Shown here: one piece after another, positions 1 through 8,712 of the stretch
Layout: each line of letters opens with the position of its first letter
Numbering within the stretch: position 1 is the first letter of the stretch
Origin: SCRT01 sp036379455
Lineage (GTDB): Bacteria > Pseudomonadota > Gammaproteobacteria > Nevskiales > Nevskiaceae
Direction: 5' to 3'
Assembly (NCBI GenBank): GCA_036379455.1
Contig: DASVGQ010000175.1
Span: forward strand, 1-31,717
DNA: 31,717 bases
Program-made: the position numbers and the translations under genes
Notes under the pieces: model-generated
Database searches by the model: none
What the model was told of the DNA's origin: nothing
What the model saw: the letters and a program-made list of their open reading frames with translations, nothing else

Positions 1-285
1 GAAGGCCCACAGGTGCAGCTTCACGTACTTGCGCAGGAAGAACCACATCACCGCCAGCGTGATGAGCGCGGTGTTGGCGATCATGCCCGCGCCGTGCATG
101 GTGAGGATCTCGTAGAACAACGTCTGGCTGACGCCCGCCCAGTCGGCCTGCGTCAGGCGCATGGCGAGGCCCAACGCCATGAGCAGCACGTAGGCGCCCA
201 CGCAGGTCGTGGCGTACAGGTCGAAGACCAACCGCTCGCCGCCCGAGAGCTCCTCAGAGGCCGGGTACAACTCTGAAAGTGTCAC
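1..285 (-). CDS. Heme-copper oxidase subunit I family protein (N-terminal fragment, cut by window edge)
   Basis: This is an open frame of 95 codons from a GTG at 285 that runs off the left edge without a stop. An AGGGG Shine-Dalgarno-like run lies about 7 bases upstream of the GTG. The product starts VTLSELYPASEEL, then shows a hydrophobic segment (about residues 28-42) and a second one that starts after the motif TMHGAGM. In heme-copper oxidases the His of this T-x-H-G motif, in the second membrane helix, is an axial ligand of the low-spin heme, so the fragment fits a terminal respiratory oxidase or nitric oxide reductase large subunit. Family membership is inferred from this motif and the two-helix spacing. 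The subclass (aa3, cbb3 or NOR-like) cannot be settled from 95 residues. No partner subunits lie inside the window. Confidence 0.6.
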   Translation of the reverse strand, partial: MTLSELYPASEELSGGERLVFDLYATTCVGAYVLLMALGLAMRLTQADWAGVSQTLFYEILTMHGAGMIANTALITLAVMWFFLRKYVKLHLWAF

Positions 286-833
286 GCGTGTACCCCTGCC
301 GCGAGAGCTCCGCGACGTCGTACAGGAAGGTCACCGCAGCACCGCATCGGCGAGGCGCAGCGCCCGGTCGTAGATGGGGGAGGCACCGCGCGCACCACGC
401 GCGGGTGGCCGCGGTCCGCAATGATCCGCGAGGGCTGCGCCGCGCAGTTGCCGCCTCCGCGTGACGGGCGGCAACCGCCGAGACTCCCTGCGCGCACCTT
501 CATGCCGGTGCCCCTCGATGGATCGACAGCACTGTATCGGCGCGCCGCCAGCGCGAAGTGCGGCGTTTTGCCGCAGCCGACGTGGTGGAGGGACGCACGC
601 CGCTGCGTCGTTGTTCCGACCCTGCTTATAGGCCGTGCGGCAACCGTTGGGTCGCGCGCGGGAACCCTGAGCGATCGAGACGAGGTTCCGACCCTCGCAG
701 GAGCTGTCGTCGCCGAAAGTTATGCGCGTGCGCGCAATGCGCGGGCGACGCGGAGGTCGGCCATCTTCTCGGGCATGATTTGCACCTGCCGTCCGTGCCG
801 CGTGCGTCGCAACGGGCGCGGTGAGAGCCGTCG
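286..833. other. Intergenic stretch without a recognisable gene
   Basis: About 550 bases between the oxidase fragment and the DUF3014 gene. Open frames here on both strands are arginine- and proline-rich, typical of chance ORFs in GC-rich DNA, and none resembles a known family. A 9-bp inverted repeat at 447-455/467-475 (GTTGCCGCC/GGCGGCAAC, 11-base loop) could form a hairpin but lacks a T-run. The oxidase gene is transcribed leftward, so its promoter should lie in the left part of this stretch, but no convincing -35/-10 pair was seen. Confidence 0.5.
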
Positions 834-1868
834 TCAGCCGTTCGGGTGGCCCGCCACGAGCGCCGCGCGAAGCTCGCGCAGCTTCGCGCGCACCAGCTCT
901 TCGTCCCGCGGGCCGATGCGGATCATGAGTTTCTGCCCGGCCGGCAGCGCTTCCAGCGTCGGGTCCGCGAATTGGTACAGCACCTGCGGCTGGGTCAGCA
1001 CGATCGGTGGCGTGACCGATGGCGTGGCGATCATCAGATCGACTACCTGCACCAGCCGGTCGTTGAAGTAGCCGTTCGGAAAGCCGAGCCTTTCGTAGGC
1101 CTGCTGGAACAGCGGGTAGTAGTGGAAATACACCCTCACCAACGCCCGGATGTCGGTACGGCTCAGGGTCTCGATGAACGGCTGGTAACGCGTGCAGTTG
1201 GCGTCACTCCACGTCAGCTGGGAACCCTCCCGGGTCACGTCCGGCAACCCCGGGGGCGGCGGGACCGGACGTACGCGCACGGGGATCGGGCCGTTGCGGC
1301 CGAGCGCGTCGACCGTCGCCACGATGCGTCGGACCAGCCCCTCGGAAATCGGAAACACGTCGATCGGCAAGGCTGACGCGGCGCCGACGCCCGCGGAGGT
1401 TGCCTTGCCGAGCACGCCCTTCAATGCGTCGAAGAAGGACGCTTCGCTGGGCGGCTTCAGCGCAGCTGCCGACGCGGTGGCGGGCGTCGCGGTGCTCGTT
1501 GTCGGCACCGGAAAGCTCGGCAGTGCGGGTGCCCCCGCGGGCGCCGTCTCCGGGAGGTTCGTCGAAGCGGCCGGCGCCGGCGCGACGGATGCGATTGACG
1601 CGGTCGGCGGCTCCGGCGCGCTGGACAACCCGAAGCGGTTGTACAGCCATCCGGCGATCGCGAGGATCACGACGACCAGAATCAGCCACAGCCATGCGCC
1701 GTGGCGCCTGCGGGGTTCCAGTTCGGGCTTGTCAGGGCGATACGGCACGGGTCCGCTGCTCGAGGATGCGATGGGGTTCGCGAGGCCGGGCGTCAGTGTG
1801 CATGCGGCGTCGGCAGGACGCCAAGTGCTGCATGCGACCGGAACAAGAGCGGCGAGGAGCGTGTCCAT
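834..1868 (-). CDS. DUF3014 domain-containing single-pass membrane protein
   Basis: This 344-residue protein has one membrane helix (about residues 58-76, LWLILVVVILAIAGWLY). A Pro/Ala/Thr-rich linker follows (about 80-140), then a C-terminal domain matching DUF3014. The family signatures visible are LVRRIVATVDALGRN, the block YFHYYPLFQQAYERLGFPNG followed by YFNDRL, the stretch QPQVLYQFADPTLEALPAGQ, and a terminal KLRELRAAL. The topology suggests a cytoplasmic N-terminus and a periplasmic domain; the function of the family is unknown. The start is uncertain: no good ribosome site precedes the ATG at 1868, and a GTG at 1748 would give 305 residues with a short N-terminus before the helix, which is more usual for the family. 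It is divergent from the FAD oxidoreductase at 1937. Confidence 0.8.
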   Translation of the reverse strand: MDTLLAALVPVACSTWRPADAACTLTPGLANPIASSSSGPVPYRPDKPELEPRRRHGAWLWLILVVVILAIAGWLYNRFGLSSAPEPPTASIASVAPAPAASTNLPETAPAGAPALPSFPVPTTSTATPATASAAALKPPSEASFFDALKGVLGKATSAGVGAASALPIDVFPISEGLVRRIVATVDALGRNGPIPVRVRPVPPPPGLPDVTREGSQLTWSDANCTRYQPFIETLSRTDIRALVRVYFHYYPLFQQAYERLGFPNGYFNDRLVQVVDLMIATPSVTPPIVLTQPQVLYQFADPTLEALPAGQKLMIRIGPRDEELVRAKLRELRAALVAGHPNG

Positions 1869-1936
1869 CGACGTGTAGCGTGTGCGTGAGGCGGCGCTAC
1901 GCTGTGACGACGCGACGGATCAAGGAAGGGCGGGCA

Positions 1937-3169
1937 ATGCGGACGATCCTGGTACTCGGCGGCGGCCTCAGCGGGTTCTGGGTGGCGGCGGGGGCGGCGA
2001 GAGAGCTCGCGGACGCCACGCTCGAGGAACCGGCCGAGGTCGTTCTGGTCGACGCACGCAGCTTCCACAGCATGCGTGTCAGGAACTACGAGCTGGACCT
2101 CGAGGCGGCCAAAGTGCCGTTCAGCGACATCCTGACGCCTATCGGTGTGAGGACGATCCAGGGCCGTGTCGCGCGCATCGATGTGCCCAGCAGGCGGGTT
2201 GACGTCAAGAAGCGGTCAGGGGTGGAGCAGATGCACTACGACCGGCTCGTCGTCGCACTCGGCAGCGCGCTGGTGCGCCCGCCGATCCCGGGCTTGGTCG
2301 AGCACGCCTTCGACGTGGATACCTGCGAAGGGGCGGAACGGCTCCTCAAGCACCTGCAGGCGTTGCCGTCGCGACCACCGTCGCCCGGCCGCTTCCAGGC
2401 GGTCGTCATCGGCGCCGGCCTGACCGGCGCGGAGATTACCTCGGAGCTGCCGCACCGGTTGGAGGAGCTCGCGGGAGGCCCGGCCGAGGTGAAGGTCACG
2501 CTGATGGACCGCAATCCACGCATCGCCGACGCCATGGGTGAAGCGCAGCCCGTGATCGAGCGCGCCATGCGCGAAATGGGCGTCGAGCTGCGCCCAGGCG
2601 TGAAGGTGACCGGGGTGACCGCGGACGGAGTGCAGCTCGAGGGCGAAGAGCGGGTGCCTGCCGCGACCGTCGTGTGGTGCGGCGGTTTTCGGGCGAACGC
2701 GCTCACCGGCCAGCTCGGCGTGCCGCTCGATGAACTTGGACGACTGCCCGTGGATGACTGCATGCGGGTGAAAGGCCTGACGGGCGTCTACGCCGCGGGC
2801 GACGCGGCCACGAGCCGCATCGATGGCCACAACGCTTCGGTCATGTCGTGCCAGCAAGGACAGCCGATGGGCTGCTTTGCGGGGCACAACGTGGCGGCCG
2901 ACCTCGTCGGGAAACCGCTGCTGCCGCTGCGCATGACGAACTACGTCACCTGCGTCGATCTCGGTCCGTGGGGCGCGGTGTACACGGAGGGGCGCGAGCG
3001 CAGGCTGGTCGCGCAGGGTCGGCGCGCCAAGCGCACGAAGATGCTGATCAACCACAAGCTCATCTATCCGCCGCGCAGCCGCGACCGCGCGGAGATCCTG
3101 CGCTCGGCCGGACCGGAGGTGCCGGGTTCCCCGCCGCTGGATGTGCCTGCCTCCGCGGTCGACGCGTGA
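1937..3169 (+). CDS. FAD-dependent pyridine nucleotide oxidoreductase (type II NADH dehydrogenase-like)
   Basis: This 410-residue protein starts at the ATG at 1937, 5-10 bases after a GGAAGGG ribosome site. The N-terminus holds the FAD-binding Rossmann signature (ILVLGGGLSGFW, residues 4-15). A second dinucleotide fold for NAD(P)H lies near residues 155-170 (VVIGAGLTGAEITSEL), and the FAD-contacting motif GVYAAGDAA lies near residues 281-290. This order is typical of Pyr_redox_2 proteins such as Ndh, sulfide:quinone reductase-like and AIF-like enzymes, which pass electrons from NAD(P)H to a quinone or other acceptor. No CxxC redox pair is visible, which argues against a disulfide reductase, and no C-terminal membrane helix is obvious. 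The electron acceptor cannot be named from the sequence. It stands alone and is divergent from the DUF3014 gene. Confidence 0.8.
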   Translation: MRTILVLGGGLSGFWVAAGAARELADATLEEPAEVVLVDARSFHSMRVRNYELDLEAAKVPFSDILTPIGVRTIQGRVARIDVPSRRVDVKKRSGVEQMHYDRLVVALGSALVRPPIPGLVEHAFDVDTCEGAERLLKHLQALPSRPPSPGRFQAVVIGAGLTGAEITSELPHRLEELAGGPAEVKVTLMDRNPRIADAMGEAQPVIERAMREMGVELRPGVKVTGVTADGVQLEGEERVPAATVVWCGGFRANALTGQLGVPLDELGRLPVDDCMRVKGLTGVYAAGDAATSRIDGHNASVMSCQQGQPMGCFAGHNVAADLVGKPLLPLRMTNYVTCVDLGPWGAVYTEGRERRLVAQGRRAKRTKMLINHKLIYPPRSRDRAEILRSAGPEVPGSPPLDVPASAVDA

Positions 3170-3505
3170 AGGCACGATGCGGATCCTGCGCCGACGACGG
3201 GCTGCGGCGTTGCGAGGGCGCCAAGGCCGTATGGCGCTGGTCGATGGCGCGGTGAGCGCTCGCGAGCTTCGTTGTCGGGGCGTGTACGAAAAAAGGCATC
3301 AGCGCGACCGGAGCGGTCGCATGGCCCAACTGACGAGCGCTGGACGGAACGCGCGGCGCGCATGGACGGAGGTGCTTCGCATCGCTGAATGCGCGAGATG
3401 ATCGGCATGGCACCGGCGCCGATCGGCCGTTGAACATGTACACCAGAACGTCCGGGCGCGACGCGCGGCACGCGGCGAAGCTTCGGACGGTGAGGGGAGA
3501 GAGCA
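3170..3505. other. Intergenic stretch upstream of the permease cluster
   Basis: About 335 bases with no recognisable gene on either strand. It must carry the leader and probably the promoter of the permease-kynurenine cluster starting at 3506. No clear -35/-10 pair, operator palindrome or riboswitch was identified. An AGGGGAG ribosome site sits at its right end. Confidence 0.4.
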
Positions 3506-4879
3506 ATGGCTGCGTTTGAGGACATCCAGAGCCGCGAGTCCGGGCTCCACAAGCATCTGACCGCCGGCCAGATGAGCATGATCGCGATCGGTGGCGCGAT
3601 CGGCACCGGCCTGTTTCTCGGCAGCAAGCTGGCCATCGAGCTGGCGGGCCCGGGGGTCATCATCAGCTACGTCGTAGGTGGCGTGATCGCGCTGCTGCTG
3701 ATGGGCTGCCTCGCAGAGATGACCGTCCATCACGCGACGTCCGGCTCCTTCGGCGCCTACGCCGAGCACTACATAAGCCCCTTCGCCGGGTACATCGTCC
3801 GCTTCACGTACTTCGCCTGCGTCACCCTGGGCGCTGGCACCGAAGTCACGGCCATCGCCACCTACATGGGCTTCTGGTTCCCGCACGTCCCGGGGATCAT
3901 CTGGGTCGTCGGCTCGGGGGTGCTGCTCGTCGCGGTCAACGCCCGGAACGTCGAGACCTTCGGCTCGGTGGAGTACTTCCTCTCCGGCCTGAAGATCCTC
4001 GCCATCATCGGCTTCATCCTGCTCGGCGTGGTGCTGCTCATCCAGGCACACGATCCGGCGGCCATCCACACCAACGTCCTCGGTCACGGAGGCTTCTTCC
4101 CGAAGGGCGCGTGGGGTGTGTGGGAAGCCGTGTTCCTCGCGATCTTCAGTTACTTCAGCCTGGAGATGATCGCGATCGCGGCGGCCGAAAGCACGAATCC
4201 CGAGCATTCGATCAAGAAGGCCTTCAAGCAGACGATCGCGCGCCTGATCATCTTCTACTTCTGCACGCTGGCGCTGATCGTGATTCTCGTACCGTGGCCC
4301 GACGTGATCGGCGAGAACGCGACGAGCCCCTTCGTCACGGTGATGGCTGCCGTCCATATTCCTGTTGCGGCCACGATTCTCAACGTCGTGGTGGTCATCG
4401 CCTCGCTGTCGTCGACGGACAGCATGCTGTACGTGGCTGCCCGCATGATGTTCAGCCTTTCACGCGGCGGCTATGCGCCGAAGGTGTTCGGCAAGGTTTA
4501 TCGCAACGGCGTGCCGCTGAACGCGTTGTGGCTCGCAACCGCGGGGATCGCCGTGGCGACGGTGACCTACGCCCTGAACCCCGAAAAGGCCTTTCCGATC
4601 ATGATCGCCACCTCCAGCTTCGGCGCGCTGACCGTGTGGGGCATGATCTTCGTCACACATCTTTTCTTCAGGACGAGGATCCATCGCCAGCATGAACACC
4701 TGCGCTTCCGGATTCCGGGCTTCCCGTTCACAAGCCTGCTCGGCGCAGGCCTTATCCTCGCGGTGCTCATCACCAGCTGGTTCACCGACCTGTTCCACGC
4801 GACGCTGCTGTTCGGCGTGCCGTTCATGGCGTTCCTGATGCTGAGCTACGTTGTTTACGCGCGCGTAAACAAGCGGTGA
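3506..4879 (+). CDS. Amino acid permease, APC superfamily
   Basis: This 457-residue integral membrane protein has about twelve predicted helices. The N-terminus carries the APC hallmark in helix 1 (MIAIGGAIGTGLFLGS, residues 26-41), where the unwound glycine-rich GAIGTG binds the amino-acid carboxylate. The conserved LAEMTVHHATSGSFGAYA block follows in helix 2-3, as in the AAT subfamily (proton-coupled uptake of aromatic amino acids, proline, GABA and others). A GGGGAGAG ribosome site lies 5-8 bases before the ATG. It is the first gene of a same-strand run with kynurenine formamidase and kynureninase (55-base gap to the next), which suggests tryptophan, kynurenine or another aromatic amino acid as substrate. 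That substrate is inferred from context only. Confidence 0.88.
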   Translation: MAAFEDIQSRESGLHKHLTAGQMSMIAIGGAIGTGLFLGSKLAIELAGPGVIISYVVGGVIALLLMGCLAEMTVHHATSGSFGAYAEHYISPFAGYIVRFTYFACVTLGAGTEVTAIATYMGFWFPHVPGIIWVVGSGVLLVAVNARNVETFGSVEYFLSGLKILAIIGFILLGVVLLIQAHDPAAIHTNVLGHGGFFPKGAWGVWEAVFLAIFSYFSLEMIAIAAAESTNPEHSIKKAFKQTIARLIIFYFCTLALIVILVPWPDVIGENATSPFVTVMAAVHIPVAATILNVVVVIASLSSTDSMLYVAARMMFSLSRGGYAPKVFGKVYRNGVPLNALWLATAGIAVATVTYALNPEKAFPIMIATSSFGALTVWGMIFVTHLFFRTRIHRQHEHLRFRIPGFPFTSLLGAGLILAVLITSWFTDLFHATLLFGVPFMAFLMLSYVVYARVNKR

Positions 4880-4934
4880 ACGCGCCGGCGGTACCATCGG
4901 CCGGGCGATGAAACACAAGGCGAGGTGATCCGAC

Positions 4935-5726
4935 ATGGCGCAGCGCAAGACGAGCGACGAAGAGCATGCACAGCTCGATGCGGTCTGTGCGATCGAAGTG
5001 ACGCCCGGCAAGTCGCTGGCCTACGGCGGCGCGAGCGCCGAACAGCGCGTCGAGCTCTACGGCGAGGATGCCTCGTCAGCGCCGTGCGTGGTGCTGGTGC
5101 ACGGCGGCTATTTCCGCGCGAAATACGACCTCGCGCACATGCGCCCGATGGCTGCCGAGTTGGGCCGGCGCGGCGCCTTCGTGGTCCTTGCCGAGTACCG
5201 ACGCGCAGGCAACGGCGGCGGATATCCGGTGACGTCGCAGGACATCGCCGCGATGATGGCTTTCGTGCTGAGGCGCTTCTGCGGCGGCGCTGGCCGTGCG
5301 CGCGGGCATCGGATCGCGGTGGCCGGACACTCGGCGGGCGGCAGCCTCGTGTTGACCTGGGCGAGCCACCAGACGCCGGACGGGCCGCCGATCGCGCTGG
5401 TGCCGCTGGCGCCCGTTTCCGACCTGCAACGGGAGGCAAACCTCGGGCTGGCCGGCGGCGCGGTTCTTGAGTACCTCGGTGCGACACCGGATGCGGACCG
5501 GACGCGCTACCTGGCGGAAGACCCGCGTTCGCGTGCGGCCTGCATTCCACAACGCATCGAAGTTACGCTGGTACACGGAACCGCGGACGGGCTGGTCGAC
5601 GTTGCTTTCTCGAGGGATTTCCCCGCGCGCCGGCGCGAGCTGGATGGCGCGGGCCACTTCGACCTGGTCGATCCTGCTTCGCCGTACTTCGAGACGGTGG
5701 CGAGCGTGCTGCTGGCGACGGCTTGA
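4935..5726 (+). CDS. Alpha/beta hydrolase, probable kynurenine formamidase (arylformamidase)
   Basis: This 263-residue alpha/beta hydrolase probably removes the formyl group from N-formyl-L-kynurenine to give kynurenine and formate in the cytoplasm. The oxyanion motif HGGYF is at residues 56-60 and the nucleophile elbow GHSAGG has Ser133. An acidic residue lies in HGTADGLVD (Asp218 or Asp222) and the catalytic His241 is in AGHFDLVDP. The HGGY(F/W) plus GHSAG pair is the signature of the eukaryote-like arylformamidase group, unlike the metal-dependent KynB. The ATG at 4935 follows a GAGGTGA ribosome site by about 7 bases. Placement directly before kynureninase is the main support for the substrate; a generic carboxylesterase cannot be excluded by sequence alone. 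No tryptophan 2,3-dioxygenase gene is in the window. Confidence 0.75.
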   Translation: MAQRKTSDEEHAQLDAVCAIEVTPGKSLAYGGASAEQRVELYGEDASSAPCVVLVHGGYFRAKYDLAHMRPMAAELGRRGAFVVLAEYRRAGNGGGYPVTSQDIAAMMAFVLRRFCGGAGRARGHRIAVAGHSAGGSLVLTWASHQTPDGPPIALVPLAPVSDLQREANLGLAGGAVLEYLGATPDADRTRYLAEDPRSRAACIPQRIEVTLVHGTADGLVDVAFSRDFPARRRELDGAGHFDLVDPASPYFETVASVLLATA

Positions 5727-5846
5727 TGACCGCTGCGACAGACGCAGAGGGCGCCGCGTGTACAGCACGAGCTGAGGAGGGGTTGGGACAGGCAGTTCGG
5801 CAGGGCTGGCGGGGAGGTCCACGGGGTCACGATCAATGGAGGACGT

Positions 5847-7097
5847 ATGACGACTGAACAGGAGTGCCGGCGGCTGGACGAGGCGGACGCGCTGGCCCCG
5901 CTGCGCGATCGCTTCACGCTGCACGAGGATGTCATCTACCTGGACGGCAATTCGCTGGGCGTGACCCCGAAGGCAGCGGTGACGCGCGCGCAGGAGGTGA
6001 TCAACGAGGAGTGGGGTACCGGCCTGATCCGCAGCTGGAACACGGCGGACTGGTGGAACCTGCCAATCCGGCTCGGCGACCGCGTCGCGCCGCTGGTCGG
6101 CGCCGGCCCCGGTGAGACCATCGTCGCGGACACGACCTCCGTCAACCTCTTCAAGGTGCTCGCCAACGCCATGCGCATCCAGCACGGCGCGCATCCCGAG
6201 AAGAAGATCATCCTCGCCGAGCGCGACGCGTTTCCGACCGACCTGTACATGATCGAAGGCTTCAACACCATCACGAACCGCGGCTTCACGCTGAAGCTCG
6301 TTGACGAGCCCACCGATCTGGAAAAATTCGTGGATGCGGACACCGCGGTCGTCGTGCTGTCGCACGTCAACTACCGCACGGGATACCTGTACGACATGGC
6401 TGCGACCAACCGACTCGTGCATGGGCGCGGCGCGCTGGTCATCTGGGATGTGTGCCACTCCATCGGCGCCGTGCCGATCAACTTCAAGTCCACTGATTCA
6501 GACTTCGCGATTGGTTGCACCTACAAATATCTGAACGGGGGCCCGGGCGCCCCGGCGATGCTGTGGGCGAACCCGAAGTACCGGGATCAGTTCTGGCAGC
6601 CGCTGTCGGGCTGGTGGGGACACGCGACGCCGTTTGCGATGCAGCCTGCGTATCGTCCCGCGCCGAGCGTACGCAGCTTCCTGTGTGGCACGCAGCCGAT
6701 CCTCTCGATGAGCCTGATCGCCTGCAGCCTCGACATCTTCCAGCAGACCTCCATGGAGGCACTGCGGAAGAAGTCGCTGGCGCTGACCGACCTGTTCATT
6801 TCGCTCGTGAAGCAGGAATGCGGGGAATACCCGCTGACGCTGATCACGCCGGCGGACCACGCCCATCGTGGCAGCCACGTCAGCTTCCGCCATCCGGAAG
6901 GCTTCGCCGTGATGCAGGCGCTGATCTCGCACGGCGTGATCGGCGACTACCGTGAGCCCGAGGTGATGCGCTTTGCGGTGACGCCGATGTACATGCGCTT
7001 CATGGACGTCTGGAACGCGGTGCAGGTGCTGAAGAAGATCCTCGATCACAAGGAGTGGGACCAGCCGAAGTTCCGCGAACGCGGAGAGGTCACCTGA
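5847..7097 (+). CDS. kynU: Kynureninase
   Basis: This 416-residue fold-type I PLP enzyme cleaves L-kynurenine to anthranilate and L-alanine. The family features seen are the N-terminal IYLDGNSLG (residues 30-38), WGTGLIRSW (56-64), and DAFPTDLYM around Phe129, which stacks on the cofactor. The motif IWDVCHSIGAVP has Asp201 for the pyridine nitrogen, and TYKYLNGGPG has the Schiff-base lysine Lys227. The length matches the family (about 410-420). A GGAGG ribosome site lies 5 bases before the ATG. Together with the upstream formamidase it makes two consecutive steps of the kynurenine pathway, so the cell can probably convert N-formylkynurenine to anthranilate. The dioxygenase must lie elsewhere. 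Confidence 0.95.
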   Translation: MTTEQECRRLDEADALAPLRDRFTLHEDVIYLDGNSLGVTPKAAVTRAQEVINEEWGTGLIRSWNTADWWNLPIRLGDRVAPLVGAGPGETIVADTTSVNLFKVLANAMRIQHGAHPEKKIILAERDAFPTDLYMIEGFNTITNRGFTLKLVDEPTDLEKFVDADTAVVVLSHVNYRTGYLYDMAATNRLVHGRGALVIWDVCHSIGAVPINFKSTDSDFAIGCTYKYLNGGPGAPAMLWANPKYRDQFWQPLSGWWGHATPFAMQPAYRPAPSVRSFLCGTQPILSMSLIACSLDIFQQTSMEALRKKSLALTDLFISLVKQECGEYPLTLITPADHAHRGSHVSFRHPEGFAVMQALISHGVIGDYREPEVMRFAVTPMYMRFMDVWNAVQVLKKILDHKEWDQPKFRERGEVT

Positions 7098-7245
7098 AGC
7101 ATCGCGACGGCGCGTGTATCCGGATCGCCAGCCTTGTGCGCCGTGACGCGCCGCGCTGGCGGATGGCGTCAGAGGGCACGGCTCGTCGCGCCGCGCCTCG
7201 GCTTGCGTTCCAGTTTGCGACGGCGATGACGCCGACAGGAGTGCG

Positions 7246-8487
7246 ATGAAGATCCGCGCCTTTACCGTGGGTGTGCCGCTGTTCGGCGCGCCCGCACCGA
7301 CATTCGTTGAACCACTGAAGCGTTTTCGCGAGGCGGTCCGGCGCCAGTGCGCGGCGGTCGGCGTGCAGCCGCTCCAGCTGCGGCTGACGCTTCCGCCCTT
7401 GCCGCGCATCGACCCGCCGCCGCTGAAGGATGTGGCGGCGCGCGCCCATCAGCTGGCGACCTCTGCGGAAATCGCCTGCTACTGCCTGCCGGTCGATCTC
7501 ACCGGCGAGCCTCCCGCGGCGGCGGTCATGGAGGCCCTGCCGGAGCTGCTGCTGTCGGATCCGCTGATGTTCCTCAACCTCATGGTCGCGGACAAGGAGC
7601 GGATCGCTGCCGGCAACGTCGACGCGGCGAGCAGGGTGGTGTTGGAGGTCGCGCGGCACAGCGGCAACCGCGGCGAGAATTTCCGCATGGGCGTGTCGGC
7701 TGCGTGCGGACCGGGCACGCCCTACTTCCCGTTTTCCCGTCATGCCGGCGACGCGCCGGCGTTCAGCATTGCCTCGGTGCCGACCCCCGAAGTGCTCGCG
7801 CTGGCGCGGCGTGCGCGGCAGGAACAGTGGACGCTGGACGCGTTCAGGGATCGGCTGGTCGATCTGCTTGCGGAACAGATGCGGGCCATCGACGCGCTCG
7901 GACGGAAGGTCGCAGAGGAGAGCGACGTGGCGTACCTCGGGCTGGACAGCTCCTACGCGCCGGTGCCGAGCGGTGGTGCGTCGGTCGGAGACGTCCTCGA
8001 AGCGCTCGGTCCGCGCCCCGCCGGTGCGCCGGGCAGCGTATTCATCACCAGCGTGCTGACCGACGCGCTGCGGGCCGCCGCGCATCGCGCGCGGGTGCCG
8101 ACCGTCGGCTTCAACGGCGTCATGTACGCGCTCACGGAAGATCACGGGCTGGCAAAGGCGAACGACGACGGCGCCTTCAGCCTCGAGAAATTCGCGCTGC
8201 TGTCGGCGGTATGCGGCTGCGGCGTCGACATGATCCCCGTACCGGGCGACATGGCATCGACGGATCTCGGCGGCCTGATCCTCGACGTCGCCACGCTGGC
8301 GGTACGCATTGGCAAGCCGCTGGGCGTGCGCGTGCTGCCGGTGCCCGGCATGGTCGCGGGCGACATGACGAAGCTCGAAGTCGACATGCTGAGCCCGACG
8401 CGTGTGGTCGGCCCCGGCGCGAGCGACGCGTCCGCACCGCTGCCGTGCGCGATGTGGCGCTACCTGCGGCCTCCACGAAGCGCATGA
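7246..8487 (+). CDS. DUF711 (UPF0210-like) family protein of unknown function
   Basis: This 413-residue protein shows DUF711/UPF0210 hallmarks. These are ACGPGTPYFPFS (about residues 151-162), VPTVGFNGVMYALTEDHGLA, the cysteine-containing CGCGVDMIPVPGD (about residues 324-336), and a C-terminal KPLGVRVLPVPGMVAGDMT. The function of the family is not established. The pattern of conserved Gly, Cys and Asp resembles an enzyme active site rather than a structural protein. The ATG at 7246 follows AGGAG by 5 bases. It lies between kynureninase and a ThDP-dependent decarboxylase on the same strand, with gaps of 148 and 225 bases, so a role in the same amino-acid breakdown programme is a reasonable but untested inference. 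Confidence 0.75.
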   Translation: MKIRAFTVGVPLFGAPAPTFVEPLKRFREAVRRQCAAVGVQPLQLRLTLPPLPRIDPPPLKDVAARAHQLATSAEIACYCLPVDLTGEPPAAAVMEALPELLLSDPLMFLNLMVADKERIAAGNVDAASRVVLEVARHSGNRGENFRMGVSAACGPGTPYFPFSRHAGDAPAFSIASVPTPEVLALARRARQEQWTLDAFRDRLVDLLAEQMRAIDALGRKVAEESDVAYLGLDSSYAPVPSGGASVGDVLEALGPRPAGAPGSVFITSVLTDALRAAAHRARVPTVGFNGVMYALTEDHGLAKANDDGAFSLEKFALLSAVCGCGVDMIPVPGDMASTDLGGLILDVATLAVRIGKPLGVRVLPVPGMVAGDMTKLEVDMLSPTRVVGPGASDASAPLPCAMWRYLRPPRSA

Positions 8488-8712
8488 AGTCTTGTCGTAG
8501 TCGGCAAGAACGCGTGTGCTCAGTGGCCACCGCGCGGCGATGGATGTGGCGCAGGTGCCAGCATTCGCGCGGCACGGCGCGCGAGCTCGGTCAACCGTTC
8601 TGGTTCAGGCACAGGTCGCCGCGTATCATCGGGCGAACGCTGGCTACCCGTAGCTGCGACCATGTTGGCGGTCGCGCGTCGGTCGGCGGCTGGCAAATTT
8701 CGGAGAGTGAAG

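Noticed and set aside
421..1071. 216-codon plus-strand ORF overlapping the DUF3014 gene
   Set aside because: Its right part is antisense to a gene with clear family motifs, and its composition is typical of GC-rich shadow frames.
3299..4357. 352-codon minus-strand ORF antisense to the permease
   Set aside because: The Asp/Glu/His/Arg-rich composition is that of an antisense shadow; the sense strand carries a complete APC permease.
5076..6458. 460-codon minus-strand ORF antisense to the formamidase and kynureninase
   Set aside because: It is a complementary-strand shadow of two well-supported genes with no recognisable domain.
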